Below are positions 22,840 through 31,782 of a DNA stretch of 40,912 nt, in pieces. Both the position numbers and the translations under genes were made by a program. Source of the DNA: a virus; the IMG/VR virus record IMGVR_UViG_3300024319_000578, positions 1 through 40,912 of that record; one strand, written 5' to 3'. Position 1 is the first letter of the stretch. The number at the start of each line of letters is the position of its first letter. The notes under the pieces are model-generated. The model saw nothing but the letters and a program-made list of their open reading frames with translations. It was not told the DNA's origin and made no database searches.

Positions 22840-24165
22840 GTGTTTTATATATTAGAATCAAAAGATCAAATTGACTGGTTAGAAAACCAAACTAATTCTC
22901 CTCTATATGTAGATGTAGTTAGTACAAATTTCTATTACCATTCTAAATTAACTTCAACAGTAGGAGTTTATATTAGAGTAGTAGGAGATAAACAAGGGTA
23001 CTTCATTCCTATCTCTCATAACGATGGATTAAATGTAGATAAAGAACGTATCTACAACATTCTTAAAAAAGCACAAACTCTTTACACACTAAACAAGAAA
23101 ACTCTTCTATATTACTTTAATTTACAGAGAGCTATAGATATATCTCTAGTTTATTCTATGAGTAATTATAAAAGATTAGAATACTCTACAACAAATACAA
23201 CTATAGACTGGTATTACCGAACACATAGTGAAAATCCCAACATAAATAGAATAATTCCCATAGTTAAACTCTATGAGAGATGCGAGAATATATTCAACCA
23301 AGTAGAGCAGTACCTGGAACTACCGATACCGGATGGATTTGACTTTTATAATAATATTACTACAAATGTATTTTATTTACTAGAACAGAACGGTGTAGGT
23401 ATACTATACGATAGCTTTAATGAATTATTTAAACCCAAGAATCCTCTCTTTAATACTGATAATAATACTGTTTATACCGAATACAACCTATACAATAGTA
23501 CATCCAGACCTACAAACACATTTAACTCTGTAAACTTTGCTGCTATACCTAAGACACCAGAACATAGACAGTGTTTTAAACCTCAGAATGACTTTTTTGT
23601 AGAGTTTGACTTCGATGGATACCATTTAAGGTTACTAGCAGAACAGTTAGATTACCCGTTGACTAATGAATCGGCTCATAAACAGTTAGCTAAACAGTAT
23701 TTCGGTAAGCAAGATATATCTGAAGAAGAGTACAATAGGGCAAAACAGATTAATTTTCATGCTATATACGGGAAGATACCGGAAGAGCATAAAAATCTTA
23801 AAATATTTAAAGAAGTACAGGAGTACATAGATGCCATGTGGAAGAGTTATACAGAAGCAGGGTATGTTTGGAATCCTCAATCAGGAAAAGCATTTACAAA
23901 CAAACTCCAAGATATGAACCCAGCAAAATTAATGAATTATATGATGCAATCGTTGGAGACTTCAAATAATATTACTATATTAAAAGATATACTAAAGTAT
24001 CTAAGAGATAAAAAATCATTTATAACGTTATACACTTATGATGCGATTTTATTCGATTTTAATAAAGAAGACGGTAAACAGACTTTATCAGAGATACAAA
24101 CAATAATGGAAAAACAGGGAAAATACCCGGTAAAATTTAAATATAGCACTAATTTAGTGTTATAA
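22840..24165 (+). CDS. Short, divergent family A DNA polymerase
   Basis: The 441-residue protein starts at a GTG. Residues ~1-120 look like a remnant of the 3'-5' exonuclease fold (SPLYVDVVSTNFYYHS, GYFIPISHNDG) but lack the DxE and other DEDD metal residues. The polymerase part has SRPTNTFNSVNFAAIPKT (the GRLSSxxPNLQNIP-like region), motif A as EFDFDGYHLRLLAEQL, motif B as KQINFHAIYG (K-x7-YG kept, the usual Gly changed to His) and motif C as YTYDAILFDF (the HDE triad reads YDA). The fingers are short compared with T7 or Pol I. It probably acts as the phage replicase or a repair polymerase, as no other polymerase is in view. SSB, UvsX, 5' nuclease and helicase genes follow. Confidence 0.8.
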   Translation: MFYILESKDQIDWLENQTNSPLYVDVVSTNFYYHSKLTSTVGVYIRVVGDKQGYFIPISHNDGLNVDKERIYNILKKAQTLYTLNKKTLLYYFNLQRAIDISLVYSMSNYKRLEYSTTNTTIDWYYRTHSENPNINRIIPIVKLYERCENIFNQVEQYLELPIPDGFDFYNNITTNVFYLLEQNGVGILYDSFNELFKPKNPLFNTDNNTVYTEYNLYNSTSRPTNTFNSVNFAAIPKTPEHRQCFKPQNDFFVEFDFDGYHLRLLAEQLDYPLTNESAHKQLAKQYFGKQDISEEEYNRAKQINFHAIYGKIPEEHKNLKIFKEVQEYIDAMWKSYTEAGYVWNPQSGKAFTNKLQDMNPAKLMNYMMQSLETSNNITILKDILKYLRDKKSFITLYTYDAILFDFNKEDGKQTLSEIQTIMEKQGKYPVKFKYSTNLVL

Positions 24166-24185
24166 ATCAGCACAACTATTTATAT

Positions 24186-24638
24186 ATGATAACAACAACT
24201 AAATCACCAAGGTTCGACTACGACATAGAACCTATTTTTACCAGCGACGATATGAGCAACAAGCTGTTTTGTACCTTTTCAACAGAAGAAGGACTTGAAG
24301 AGGTTTTAACCTCGATTCAAGATAGATACAAAATCATATATAATAAAATATTCGTACTGTATTCTAAAAGCCAAGATGAATATATGTGTACTTATAATGT
24401 AGATTTTGGAAATGTAGGAGCTTTTATAGATAACACTATATTAGTACACAGAAAGAAAGAAACTAATACTCTCTATACCATTAATGCTTTAAACACATTA
24501 ATTAAAGAACTTAACGGCGGTACGTTAGATACTAGCTATAGAATAAACTGGCCTGATTATCGCAATTGCGTACTTCTTACTAAAGGTCCAGAACTCAAAA
24601 GAGTGAACACAAAGTTATATAAAATTATTGAGCTATAG
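24186..24638 (+). CDS. Hypothetical protein between polymerase and SSB genes
   Basis: The 150-residue protein is not recognised. It is a compact alpha/beta sequence (FCTFSTEEGLEEVLTSIQDR, YKIIYNKIFVLYSKSQDEYM, CTYNVDFGNVG) with a conserved-looking C-terminus (RINWPDYRNCVLLTKGPELK). No metal-binding or nucleotide-binding motif is evident. Its stop codon overlaps a hairpin terminator, so it shares a transcript with the polymerase gene. The location suggests a replication accessory or regulator, but this is only positional. Confidence 0.65.
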   Translation: MITTTKSPRFDYDIEPIFTSDDMSNKLFCTFSTEEGLEEVLTSIQDRYKIIYNKIFVLYSKSQDEYMCTYNVDFGNVGAFIDNTILVHRKKETNTLYTINALNTLIKELNGGTLDTSYRINWPDYRNCVLLTKGPELKRVNTKLYKIIEL

Positions 24639-24656
24639 TTGGCTCTTTGATTTTTT
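24630..24656 (+). terminator. Intrinsic terminator overlapping the stop of the 150-residue gene
   Basis: GAGCTA (24630-24635) pairs with TGGCTC (24640-24645), one G-U pair, with a TAGT loop. TTTGATTTTTT follows. The stem is short, so efficiency may be moderate. Its right arm contains the TTG of the next promoter. Confidence 0.55.
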
Positions 24657-24668
24657 ATTCCTATATTA
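24639..24668 (+). promoter_or_regulatory. Promoter, TTG-N20-TATATTA, for ssb-uvsX-exonuclease-helicase
   Basis: TTG at 24639-24641 and TATATTA at 24662-24668 are separated by 20 bases. The SSB start codon lies 29 bp downstream, after a leader ending AAAATCAGTTATATG. Confidence 0.6.
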
Positions 24669-24697
24669 ATAATAAGTTATAATTTAAAATCAGTTAT

Positions 24698-25504
24698 ATG
24701 GATATCAATGCAATCCGCGCTAAATTAGATGCGCTAAACACAAATGGTCAGGAAAGAGAAAAGACTGACTACACAAAAATCTTTTGGAAACCAGAATTAG
24801 GTAAACAGACCGTACGTATAGTACCATCTGCTTTTGATCCTTCTTTTCCTTTCAAAGAACTTAAATTCCACTACGGAATTGGTAAATTTCCAATGATAGC
24901 ACTTTCCAATTTTGGTAAGCAAGACCCAATTGAGGAATTTGTTAAAGAGTTAAGGAAAACAAGCGATAAAGACAATTGGTCATTATCAGGTAAAATATCA
25001 CCTAAAACTCGTATCTTTGCTCCTGTAGTAGTTAGAGGAGAAGAGGATAAAGGAGTACGATTATGGGGATTCGGAGTAACAATCTACAAAGCATTACTTG
25101 CTTTAGCAGAAGATGAAGATATTGGAGACTTCACAGACGTACTAAACGGATGGGATATGGTAGTAGAACAACAAAAAGGTAATCCTTACCCTGAAACTAC
25201 TGTTAGAATTAAACCTAAACAGACTCCTTTATCAGATAATAACGATCATGTGGATTTATGGTTAAAATCACAACCTAATCCTTTAGAGGTACATACAGAG
25301 TATGATTACGAATTTATCAAAAAGAAACTTCAAGGTTATTTAGATCCAAATGCAGTAGAAGAGAGTAACGATACTACTAGTAATACTAAAGAAGATAAAC
25401 TGCCAGAAAGCTTAGGTCAACAAAAAACAGACTTTACTTTGGAAACAGCTACGGCTGGCAACAAAGACACAGTTAGTAAATTTGATGACTTATTTAACGA
25501 ATAG
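24698..25504 (+). CDS. Single-stranded DNA-binding protein (T4 gp32-like)
   Basis: The 268-residue protein has a helical N-terminus (MDINAIRAKLDAL), then the gp32-type core start DYTKIFWKPELGKQTVRIVPS, followed by FKELKFHYGIGKFPMIALSNFGKQDPI and RIFAPVVVRGEEDKGVRLWGF. The C-terminus is a low-complexity acidic tail ending SKFDDLFNE, the type of tail that recruits partner proteins. Unlike T4 gp32, no clear His-Cys zinc motif is seen. Two bases separate it from the UvsX-like gene, an arrangement consistent with its role in coating ssDNA during replication and recombination. Confidence 0.88.
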   Translation: MDINAIRAKLDALNTNGQEREKTDYTKIFWKPELGKQTVRIVPSAFDPSFPFKELKFHYGIGKFPMIALSNFGKQDPIEEFVKELRKTSDKDNWSLSGKISPKTRIFAPVVVRGEEDKGVRLWGFGVTIYKALLALAEDEDIGDFTDVLNGWDMVVEQQKGNPYPETTVRIKPKQTPLSDNNDHVDLWLKSQPNPLEVHTEYDYEFIKKKLQGYLDPNAVEESNDTTSNTKEDKLPESLGQQKTDFTLETATAGNKDTVSKFDDLFNE

Positions 25505-25506
25505 AA

Positions 25507-26580
25507 ATGGCAAAACAAAGCAAAGAGGTAAAAGCAGCCGCATCTGCGGCAGTCAAAAAGAGTTTCAATCTAGGTAATTTTAAGAAGAAGAAAGGATTTT
25601 CTAATGCTTCTGTAAAGTTTAAAGAACAGGGATGGATTCCCCTATCTAAAGCTTTTCAGGACATTACCTCTCTTCCAGGTATTCCTACAGGGCATATTAC
25701 ACTACTAAGAGGACATAGTGATACAGGTAAAACAACAGCTTTATTAGAAGCGGCAGTTAATGCTCAAAAAATGGGTGTACTACCGGTATTCATTATCTCG
25801 GAGATGAAATGGTCTTGGGAACATGCTAAAGAAATGGGACTTAAGTTTGAGGAAGTTAAAGATGATAACGGAAACGTTGTGGACTATGAAGGGCATTTTT
25901 TGTATGCTGATAGAGGTACATTAAATACTATTGAAGAAGTAGCAGTTTACATGGCTGACCTTATGGACGAACAGGCGAAAGGGAACTTACCTTACGATAT
26001 GTGTTTCTTCTGGGACTCTATCGGCTCTATTCCTTGTGATTTATCAGTACGTTCTAATAAAAACAATAATGAATGGAATGCAGGGGCAATGTCTACTCAA
26101 TTTGGTAATAACCTTAATCAGAAGATACTACTATCTAGAAAGGAAAACTCTCCGTATACTAACACACTGGTAGCTATTAATAAGGTATGGACTATGAAAC
26201 CTGAATCTCCAATGGGGCAACCTAAATTGCAGAATAAAGGAGGAATGTCTATGTGGTATGATTCTACCTTAGTTATAACTTTCGGGAATATTACTAACCC
26301 GGGTACATCTAAGATAAAGGCTATAAAAGACGGGCTTCAGGTAGAATTTGCTAAACGTACTAACGTTCAAGTAGAGAAAAACCATATCGGTGGTGTACAG
26401 TCTAGAGGAAGAGTAGTAATGACATCTCACGGGTTTATACCCGATGACAAGAGAGCTATTGATAAGTATAAAAACGAACATAAAGAACATTGGCTAAAAT
26501 TAGTTGGTAGTATAGATTTTGATTTAATTGAAGAAGGAGATTTAGAAGAAGAAGCTATCAAACCAAATATTTTAGATTAA
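25507..26580 (+). CDS. uvsX: UvsX/RecA-like recombinase
   Basis: The 357-residue protein has the RecA-type ATPase core: Walker A GHSDTGKTT (about residues 70-78), a strand ending FIISEMKWSWEHA, and Walker B CFFWDSIGSIP. A DNA-binding-loop region follows (SNKNNNEWNAGAMSTQFGNN). The N-terminus is Lys/Ala-rich and the C-terminus acidic (EEGDLEEEAIKPNILD). T4 UvsX is similar in size (391). It forms filaments on ssDNA for recombination-dependent replication and works with the SSB encoded just upstream. Its stop overlaps the next gene's ATG by one base (TAATG). Confidence 0.92.
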   Translation: MAKQSKEVKAAASAAVKKSFNLGNFKKKKGFSNASVKFKEQGWIPLSKAFQDITSLPGIPTGHITLLRGHSDTGKTTALLEAAVNAQKMGVLPVFIISEMKWSWEHAKEMGLKFEEVKDDNGNVVDYEGHFLYADRGTLNTIEEVAVYMADLMDEQAKGNLPYDMCFFWDSIGSIPCDLSVRSNKNNNEWNAGAMSTQFGNNLNQKILLSRKENSPYTNTLVAINKVWTMKPESPMGQPKLQNKGGMSMWYDSTLVITFGNITNPGTSKIKAIKDGLQVEFAKRTNVQVEKNHIGGVQSRGRVVMTSHGFIPDDKRAIDKYKNEHKEHWLKLVGSIDFDLIEEGDLEEEAIKPNILD

Positions 26581-27614
26581 TGAGCGATTATAGCAATATA
26601 CTTAACAATCTTAAAGAAACTCCACCCCGAGAATTGAACGACCACATTCTAGTGATCGATGCTATGAATATGTTAATTCGTAGTTTTTCTCTTCTCAAAG
26701 CAATGAACCCATCAGGCCATCATATCGGCGGTCTGGTTGGTTTTATGCGGTCTTTAGGATTTGTAACACGTACGTTTGACCCTACTAGGGTGATAGTAGT
26801 ATGGGACGGTAAAGGAGGTTCTGCAAATAGAAAGAATATAGATCCTAACTACAAAGCACAACGAGCTACTTCAAGGATTACTCATTGGGGATTATATGAT
26901 TCTAAAGCAGAAGAACAAGAAGCACTTATAGGACAGTTATTCAGAACACAAGATTATCTTGAATGCTTACCGGTACAGCAAATTAGTATGGAAAAACTTG
27001 AAGCTGATGATGTAATAGCGTATATAGCTAAAAGAGCATCAGTATCTAAAGTTAAAAAATGTACTATAGTTTCATCTGATAAAGATTTCCTACAATTAGT
27101 AGATGATACAGTTGAAGTATACGCTCCTATTAAGAAGAAGGTGTTTACGGAAGGGAATATATTCGACGAATTGAAGGTATTACCTGAAAATTATAACGTT
27201 GTAAAAGCGTTATTAGGAGATAACTCAGATAATTTAGCAGGTGTCAAAGGGTTGGGAATAAAAACTATAATATCAGAGTTTCCTGAATTAGTTGATAAAC
27301 CGAATATGACCCTCCAGTACGTTTATGATGTATGTGCAGCTAAATTAGAAGAAAAGAAATTTAAAAAGATCTTTCCTAAAATTATAACGGAATGGGATCG
27401 TGTAGAAACTAATTTTAAATTAATGGATTTACATGAAACTTCGTTGGATATTAAAGAAAAAGATCATATATTAAATATAATAAAGAGTGACATACCCAAT
27501 CTACAATCAGGGGCTTTTCTACATCTTTTAGATCAAGATAAGATCGAAGGGATTACTAAGAATACTGAAGGTTGGTTAGAGAACTTTAGAGGTTTAACGG
27601 TTATTAAAAAATAA
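26580..27614 (+). CDS. 5'-3' exonuclease / FEN-type nuclease (T4 RNase H-like)
   Basis: The 344-residue protein starts HILVIDAMNMLIRSFS, the first acidic site of the PIN-like/FEN fold. It then has VIVVWDGKGGSANRKNIDPNYKA, LEADDVIAYIAKRA (the acidic cluster), TIVSSDKDFLQLVDD, and a helix-hairpin-helix region GDNSDNLAGVKGLGIKT. These are the standard motifs of phage 5' nucleases that remove RNA primers and process flaps. It fills the 5' nuclease function that the short PolA lacks. It is translationally coupled to uvsX and precedes the helicase gene. Confidence 0.92.
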   Translation: MSDYSNILNNLKETPPRELNDHILVIDAMNMLIRSFSLLKAMNPSGHHIGGLVGFMRSLGFVTRTFDPTRVIVVWDGKGGSANRKNIDPNYKAQRATSRITHWGLYDSKAEEQEALIGQLFRTQDYLECLPVQQISMEKLEADDVIAYIAKRASVSKVKKCTIVSSDKDFLQLVDDTVEVYAPIKKKVFTEGNIFDELKVLPENYNVVKALLGDNSDNLAGVKGLGIKTIISEFPELVDKPNMTLQYVYDVCAAKLEEKKFKKIFPKIITEWDRVETNFKLMDLHETSLDIKEKDHILNIIKSDIPNLQSGAFLHLLDQDKIEGITKNTEGWLENFRGLTVIKK

Positions 27615-27621
27615 GTTATAG

Positions 27622-28968
27622 ATGACATTAAAAGCATTGAATCAGTATGGAAAAGGTTTCCAACTGAAGGTATTGGGCTCATTGCTAACAGACAAAAGTT
27701 TTCTTCTTAACGTCAGAGACGTACTTCAAGAAGATTATTTTGACTCAGACGCACACAAATGGATTATTAATCAGCTAGTAAACTACTTCGATAAGTACCA
27801 TACTACTGTAACTATGGATGTACTAAAGGTAGAGTTACAGAAAGTTGATAATGATATATTAAAAGTAGCATTAAAAGAAGAATTACGTAACTCCTATGAA
27901 GCATCTCAAGATGATTTAAACTACGTACAGGAAGAATTTACAACTTTCTGTAAGAATCAAGAGATGAAGCAAGCTATTCTTAACTCTACTGATTTACTTA
28001 AAGCAGGAGATTTTGACGGTATTAGAAACACCATAGAAACAGCTATGAAAGCTGGTATGGATAAAAATATCGGGCATGAATATAATAAGGACGTAGAATC
28101 TAGGTATAGGACAGATTACAGACCTACAATTCCTACTCCATGGCCAACTTTAAACGAAGGTATTCAAGGAGGATTTGGTCCTGGTGATTTAGCCATAGTA
28201 TTTGGTAATCCAGGAGGAGGTAAGAGTTGGACTTGTGTTGCAATGGCTGCTCATGCTGTCAAAATGGGGTATAAAGTAAACTACTATACATTAGAGCTAG
28301 GAGAAGACTACGTCGGTAAACGATTTGATTGCTACTTTACAGGGTACTCTATAGACGAAGTTAACAACCATAGAAAAGAGGTACAGAAGCACGTTGATAA
28401 TTTAAAAGGTAAACTTATAGTAAAGGAATATGCACCTAAAGGAGCGACAGTGAATACAATTAAATCCCATATACAAAAGTGTATTGACATGGAGCATAAA
28501 CCGGATTTAGTTGTTATAGATTATGTTGACTACTTAAGAGCACCTTCTAAAGGTAAATTCTCAGAACGTAAAGACGAAATAGATGATGTATTTATTGCTA
28601 CTAAGGGACTAGCTAAAGAACTTAAGATACCGGTTATAACACCTTCTCAAGTAAATAGAATGGGTGCTAAAGATTCGGTTATTGAAGGAGATAAAGCAGC
28701 AGGTTCTTATGATAAAATGATGGTAGCCGATATGTGCTTCTCTCTTTCCAGAATGAAAGAAGATAAAGTACTAGGAACCGGTAGATGGCATGTTATGAAA
28801 AATAGGTATGGACAAGACGGTATGACCTATAACTTAAAAATGGACACTAATAACGGTCGTATAGAATTCGAAGGTAAGGCAGATATCGATGAACACTTAA
28901 ATAACAACGATGGACCTACTTTTACGTTATCAAGAGAAAAAATGTCCGAACTTTTTGATAAAAAGTAA
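27622..28968 (+). CDS. Replicative DnaB-family helicase (T4 gp41-like)
   Basis: The 448-residue protein has an N-terminal helical domain (~1-160). The RecA-like motor follows: Walker A GNPGGGKSW (about residues 193-201), YTLELGEDYVGKRFDCYFTG, Walker B DLVVIDYVDYLRAP, and the PVITPSQVNRMGAKDSVIEG and SYDKMMVADMCFSLSR motifs. DnaB-type helicases are hexamers that unwind the fork 5' to 3'. No separate primase gene is seen in the window, and the protein has no zinc-finger/TOPRIM primase domain. It is the last gene before a strong terminator, closing the replication unit. Confidence 0.92.
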   Translation: MTLKALNQYGKGFQLKVLGSLLTDKSFLLNVRDVLQEDYFDSDAHKWIINQLVNYFDKYHTTVTMDVLKVELQKVDNDILKVALKEELRNSYEASQDDLNYVQEEFTTFCKNQEMKQAILNSTDLLKAGDFDGIRNTIETAMKAGMDKNIGHEYNKDVESRYRTDYRPTIPTPWPTLNEGIQGGFGPGDLAIVFGNPGGGKSWTCVAMAAHAVKMGYKVNYYTLELGEDYVGKRFDCYFTGYSIDEVNNHRKEVQKHVDNLKGKLIVKEYAPKGATVNTIKSHIQKCIDMEHKPDLVVIDYVDYLRAPSKGKFSERKDEIDDVFIATKGLAKELKIPVITPSQVNRMGAKDSVIEGDKAAGSYDKMMVADMCFSLSRMKEDKVLGTGRWHVMKNRYGQDGMTYNLKMDTNNGRIEFEGKADIDEHLNNNDGPTFTLSREKMSELFDKK

Positions 28969-28992
28969 AATATATATGCTATTTATGGAAAC

Positions 28993-29033
28993 ATCTCCAA
29001 TAGCTTATATAGCTTCCTCTGGAGATTTTTTTT
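28993..29033 (+). terminator. Strong intrinsic terminator after the helicase gene
   Basis: ATCTCCA (28993-28999) pairs with TGGAGAT (29020-29026) with a 20-base loop that can form a further small stem (ATAGCT/AGCT). Eight consecutive T residues (29026-29033) follow. This is the clearest intrinsic terminator in the window and separates replication from nucleotide-metabolism genes. Confidence 0.85.
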
Positions 29034-29061
29034 GTCTAATCAATTAATCTAAATTAAAAAA

Positions 29062-30045
29062 ATGAGTTTACTAAACGAACGCATAGTTTACAAACCTTTC
29101 GAATACCCAAAAGCATATGATTTTTGGCTTAAACAACAACAAGCTCACTGGCTACATACAGAAGTACCAATGTCACAAGATGTGACTGATTGGGCGAGTA
29201 ATTTAAAAGATCACGAAAAAAATGTGATTGGAGGAATCCTAAAAGGATTTGCTCAAACAGAAACAATAGTAAATGATTACTGGTCTACTCTAGTAACTAA
29301 ATGGTTTAGGAAGCCGGAAATAATAATGATGGGGACAACACTAGGTTCTAGTGAGACTATCCATGCAGAAGCTTACTCTTTATTGAATGAACAATTAGGA
29401 TTAGATAACTTTGCAGAGTTTTTAGAAGATGAAGCAACTATGGCTAAGATTGAAAACCTTATGGAAGTAAGGGATGGCCATGACGGTACACCAAACTGGC
29501 ATGATAGAGCAAAATCTTTAGCTATATTTTCTGCTTTTACCGAAGGAGTTAATTTATTCAGTTCATTTGCAGTCTTATTATCATTTAAAATGAGAAATAA
29601 ACTTAAAGGAGTAGGACAGATAGTAGAATGGTCTGTACGGGATGAGAGTTTACACTCTGATGCAGGGTGTTGGCTATTTAGAACATTAATGAAAGAACAT
29701 CCAGAATTTAAAACTCCGGAGTTAATAGCGGATATAGAATCAGCTGCAAAAGATGCTCTAAAGTTAGAGTTTGACTTTATTGATAAGATATTCGAAATGG
29801 GAGATTTAGAGAATTTAAAGAAAGGCGAGCTAAAGAACTTTATACGCCATAGGGTAAATACTAAGATGGCAGATTTAGACTTAAAACCAATTGTACCTTC
29901 TGAAGAAATAGATAAAGGAGCTTTAAAGACAATGAAATGGTTTGACGCAGTAATTGCAGGTAAGCAACATACGGATTTCTTTGCTAATAGAGTTACAAAC
30001 TATGCAAAAGGACATATGGAATGGGACGCAGCAACAATGTTTTAA
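29062..30045 (+). CDS. nrdB: Class I ribonucleotide reductase beta subunit (NrdB)
   Basis: The 327-residue ferritin-like protein carries a complete metal-ligand set: Glu67 (QTE), Glu98 and His101 (SSETIH), Glu161 (FTEGV), Glu195 and His198 (RDESLH). Tyr105 is at the radical-tyrosine position. The first ligand is Glu where E. coli NrdB has Asp84. From memory this set and numbering resemble subclass Id NrdB of Flavobacterium johnsoniae, a dimanganese enzyme. There is no N-terminal ATP-cone. It supplies the radical or oxidant to NrdA, encoded 11 bases downstream. The leader after the terminator ends ATCTAAATTAAAAAAATG, without a Shine-Dalgarno sequence. The NrdB call is certain; the metal subclass is inferred. 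Confidence 0.95.
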   Translation: MSLLNERIVYKPFEYPKAYDFWLKQQQAHWLHTEVPMSQDVTDWASNLKDHEKNVIGGILKGFAQTETIVNDYWSTLVTKWFRKPEIIMMGTTLGSSETIHAEAYSLLNEQLGLDNFAEFLEDEATMAKIENLMEVRDGHDGTPNWHDRAKSLAIFSAFTEGVNLFSSFAVLLSFKMRNKLKGVGQIVEWSVRDESLHSDAGCWLFRTLMKEHPEFKTPELIADIESAAKDALKLEFDFIDKIFEMGDLENLKKGELKNFIRHRVNTKMADLDLKPIVPSEEIDKGALKTMKWFDAVIAGKQHTDFFANRVTNYAKGHMEWDAATMF

Positions 30046-30056
30046 TAAAATAATTT

Positions 30057-31772
30057 ATGAGTACAATAGTAGATACTTCCAAATGGGAAGCAGGGAAAGA
30101 TTACCCAGAATGGATGAATGAAGTGTCATTAGCAACTATATCAAAAGGATATTTGTTGACAGATGAAACCCCTAAAAAAGCATACAGAAGAGTAGCAGAT
30201 ACAATTGCAAAAAGACTGGATAGACCAGATCTTGCTAATAAGTTTTTCCGCTATATGTGGAAAGGATGGCTAAACTTAGCCTCCCCTGTACTATCGAACA
30301 CCGGAACCGACCGAGGATTACCGATCTCATGTTTTGGAATTGATACGCCCGATTCAATTCGAGGTATTGGTTTAACCAATGCTGAACTAATGAGACTTAC
30401 CTCCCTCGGCGGTGGTGTCGGTATAGGGTTATCTCGTATTAGAGGTAGAGGAGAAGAAATCGGGAATGGAGATATGGGCCAATCAGAAGGAGTAATTCCA
30501 TGGGCTAAAATTTACGACTCTACAATATTAGCAACCAATCAAGGAGCAGTAAGAAGAGGTGCAGCATCAGTAAATTTGGATATAAATCACCCAGATATTA
30601 AAGAATACCTGCAGATACGAAGACCTAAAGGGGACCCTAACAGACAGTGTCTTAATCTACATCAATGTGTTGTAGTGGATGATGAATTTATGCAAAAATT
30701 AGAGCGTAGAGACCCTGAGGCTATGGGATTATGGGTAGAAATACTTAAATCTAGAGTAGAAACAGGAGAACCGTATATTATGTATAAGGACAATGTTAAT
30801 AATGACAATCCACCTGCTTATGTTAAGAATAACTTAGATGTAAGCATGACCAATATATGTTCTGAGATAACTTTACATACCGATGAAGAACACTCTTTTA
30901 TTTGCTGTTTATCGTCTGTTAATATTACTAAATGGCATGAATGGAAAAATACCGACTTAATAGAAACTTCAATATACTTTTTAGACGGAGTATTAGAAGA
31001 GTTTTTAGCTAAGACTTCAGGAAGAGATTCTTTAATTAGAGCTCATAGATCTGCTAAAAAAGGTAGAGCAATTGGATTAGGAGTATTAGGCTGGCATACA
31101 TTCTTGCAGAATGAGAGAATACCTTTTTCATCTATAGCTGCAACATCTTATACTCATCAGATTTTCTCTCAAATTAAGAACCAAGCAGAAGCAGCATCAA
31201 GAAAATTAGCAGATGAGTACGGAGAACCACTTTGGTGTAAAGGTACAGGTATGAGAAATACTCATTTAATGGCTATAGCACCGACTGTATCTAACAGTAC
31301 GATATCAGGAGGTGTATCAGCAGGAATCGAGCCAATACCAGCTAACGTATATACTTTTAATTCAGCAAAAGGAACTTTTATACGTAAAAACTCAGCATTA
31401 GAGAGTTACTTAGTAGATAGAGGCAGTAACACAGAAGAAGTATGGGATGCTATTATGAAAGATAGAGGTTCTGTTGCTAATCTACCGGAAGATATTATGC
31501 CATTAGAAGATAAACCTATATTCTTAACTTTTGCAGAAATAAATCAATTAGCACTAGTAGAACAGGCAGCAGTTAGGCAAAAATATATTGACCAAACACA
31601 GTCTTTAAATTTAGCTTTCGACCCAACAGATTCACCTAAATTTATTAACTTGGTACATCAAACTGCATGGAAGTTAGGAATTAAAACCCTATACTACTTA
31701 AGAACAGATTCAGTAATCAACGGAGATATAGGTTCTAGAACATCAGAAGACTGTTTAAGTTGTGATGGATAA
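30057..31772 (+). CDS. nrdA: Class I ribonucleotide reductase alpha subunit (NrdA), without ATP-cone
   Basis: The 571-residue catalytic subunit reduces ribonucleotides to deoxyribonucleotides. Landmarks are NLASPVLSNTGTDRGLPISC (redox Cys92), MTNICSEI (Asn266, Cys268, Glu270), CCLSSVN (Cys283/284), the phosphate loop APTVSNSTISGG, and LYYLRT (Tyr pair near the C-terminus). A C-terminal CLSC (Cys566, Cys569) accepts electrons from thioredoxin. The protein begins directly with the catalytic barrel region, so the ~90-residue ATP-cone of E. coli-type NrdA is absent, and NrdB has none either. dATP feedback inhibition is probably lost. It is co-transcribed with nrdB, and a thioredoxin gene lies nearby. 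Confidence 0.95.
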   Translation: MSTIVDTSKWEAGKDYPEWMNEVSLATISKGYLLTDETPKKAYRRVADTIAKRLDRPDLANKFFRYMWKGWLNLASPVLSNTGTDRGLPISCFGIDTPDSIRGIGLTNAELMRLTSLGGGVGIGLSRIRGRGEEIGNGDMGQSEGVIPWAKIYDSTILATNQGAVRRGAASVNLDINHPDIKEYLQIRRPKGDPNRQCLNLHQCVVVDDEFMQKLERRDPEAMGLWVEILKSRVETGEPYIMYKDNVNNDNPPAYVKNNLDVSMTNICSEITLHTDEEHSFICCLSSVNITKWHEWKNTDLIETSIYFLDGVLEEFLAKTSGRDSLIRAHRSAKKGRAIGLGVLGWHTFLQNERIPFSSIAATSYTHQIFSQIKNQAEAASRKLADEYGEPLWCKGTGMRNTHLMAIAPTVSNSTISGGVSAGIEPIPANVYTFNSAKGTFIRKNSALESYLVDRGSNTEEVWDAIMKDRGSVANLPEDIMPLEDKPIFLTFAEINQLALVEQAAVRQKYIDQTQSLNLAFDPTDSPKFINLVHQTAWKLGIKTLYYLRTDSVINGDIGSRTSEDCLSCDG

Positions 31773-31782
31773 AATATAATTT

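Noticed and set aside
24177-24184. TATTTATA octamer before the 150-residue gene
   Set aside because: It ends one base before the ATG and lacks the AATAAA extension, so it is unlikely to be a promoter for that gene.
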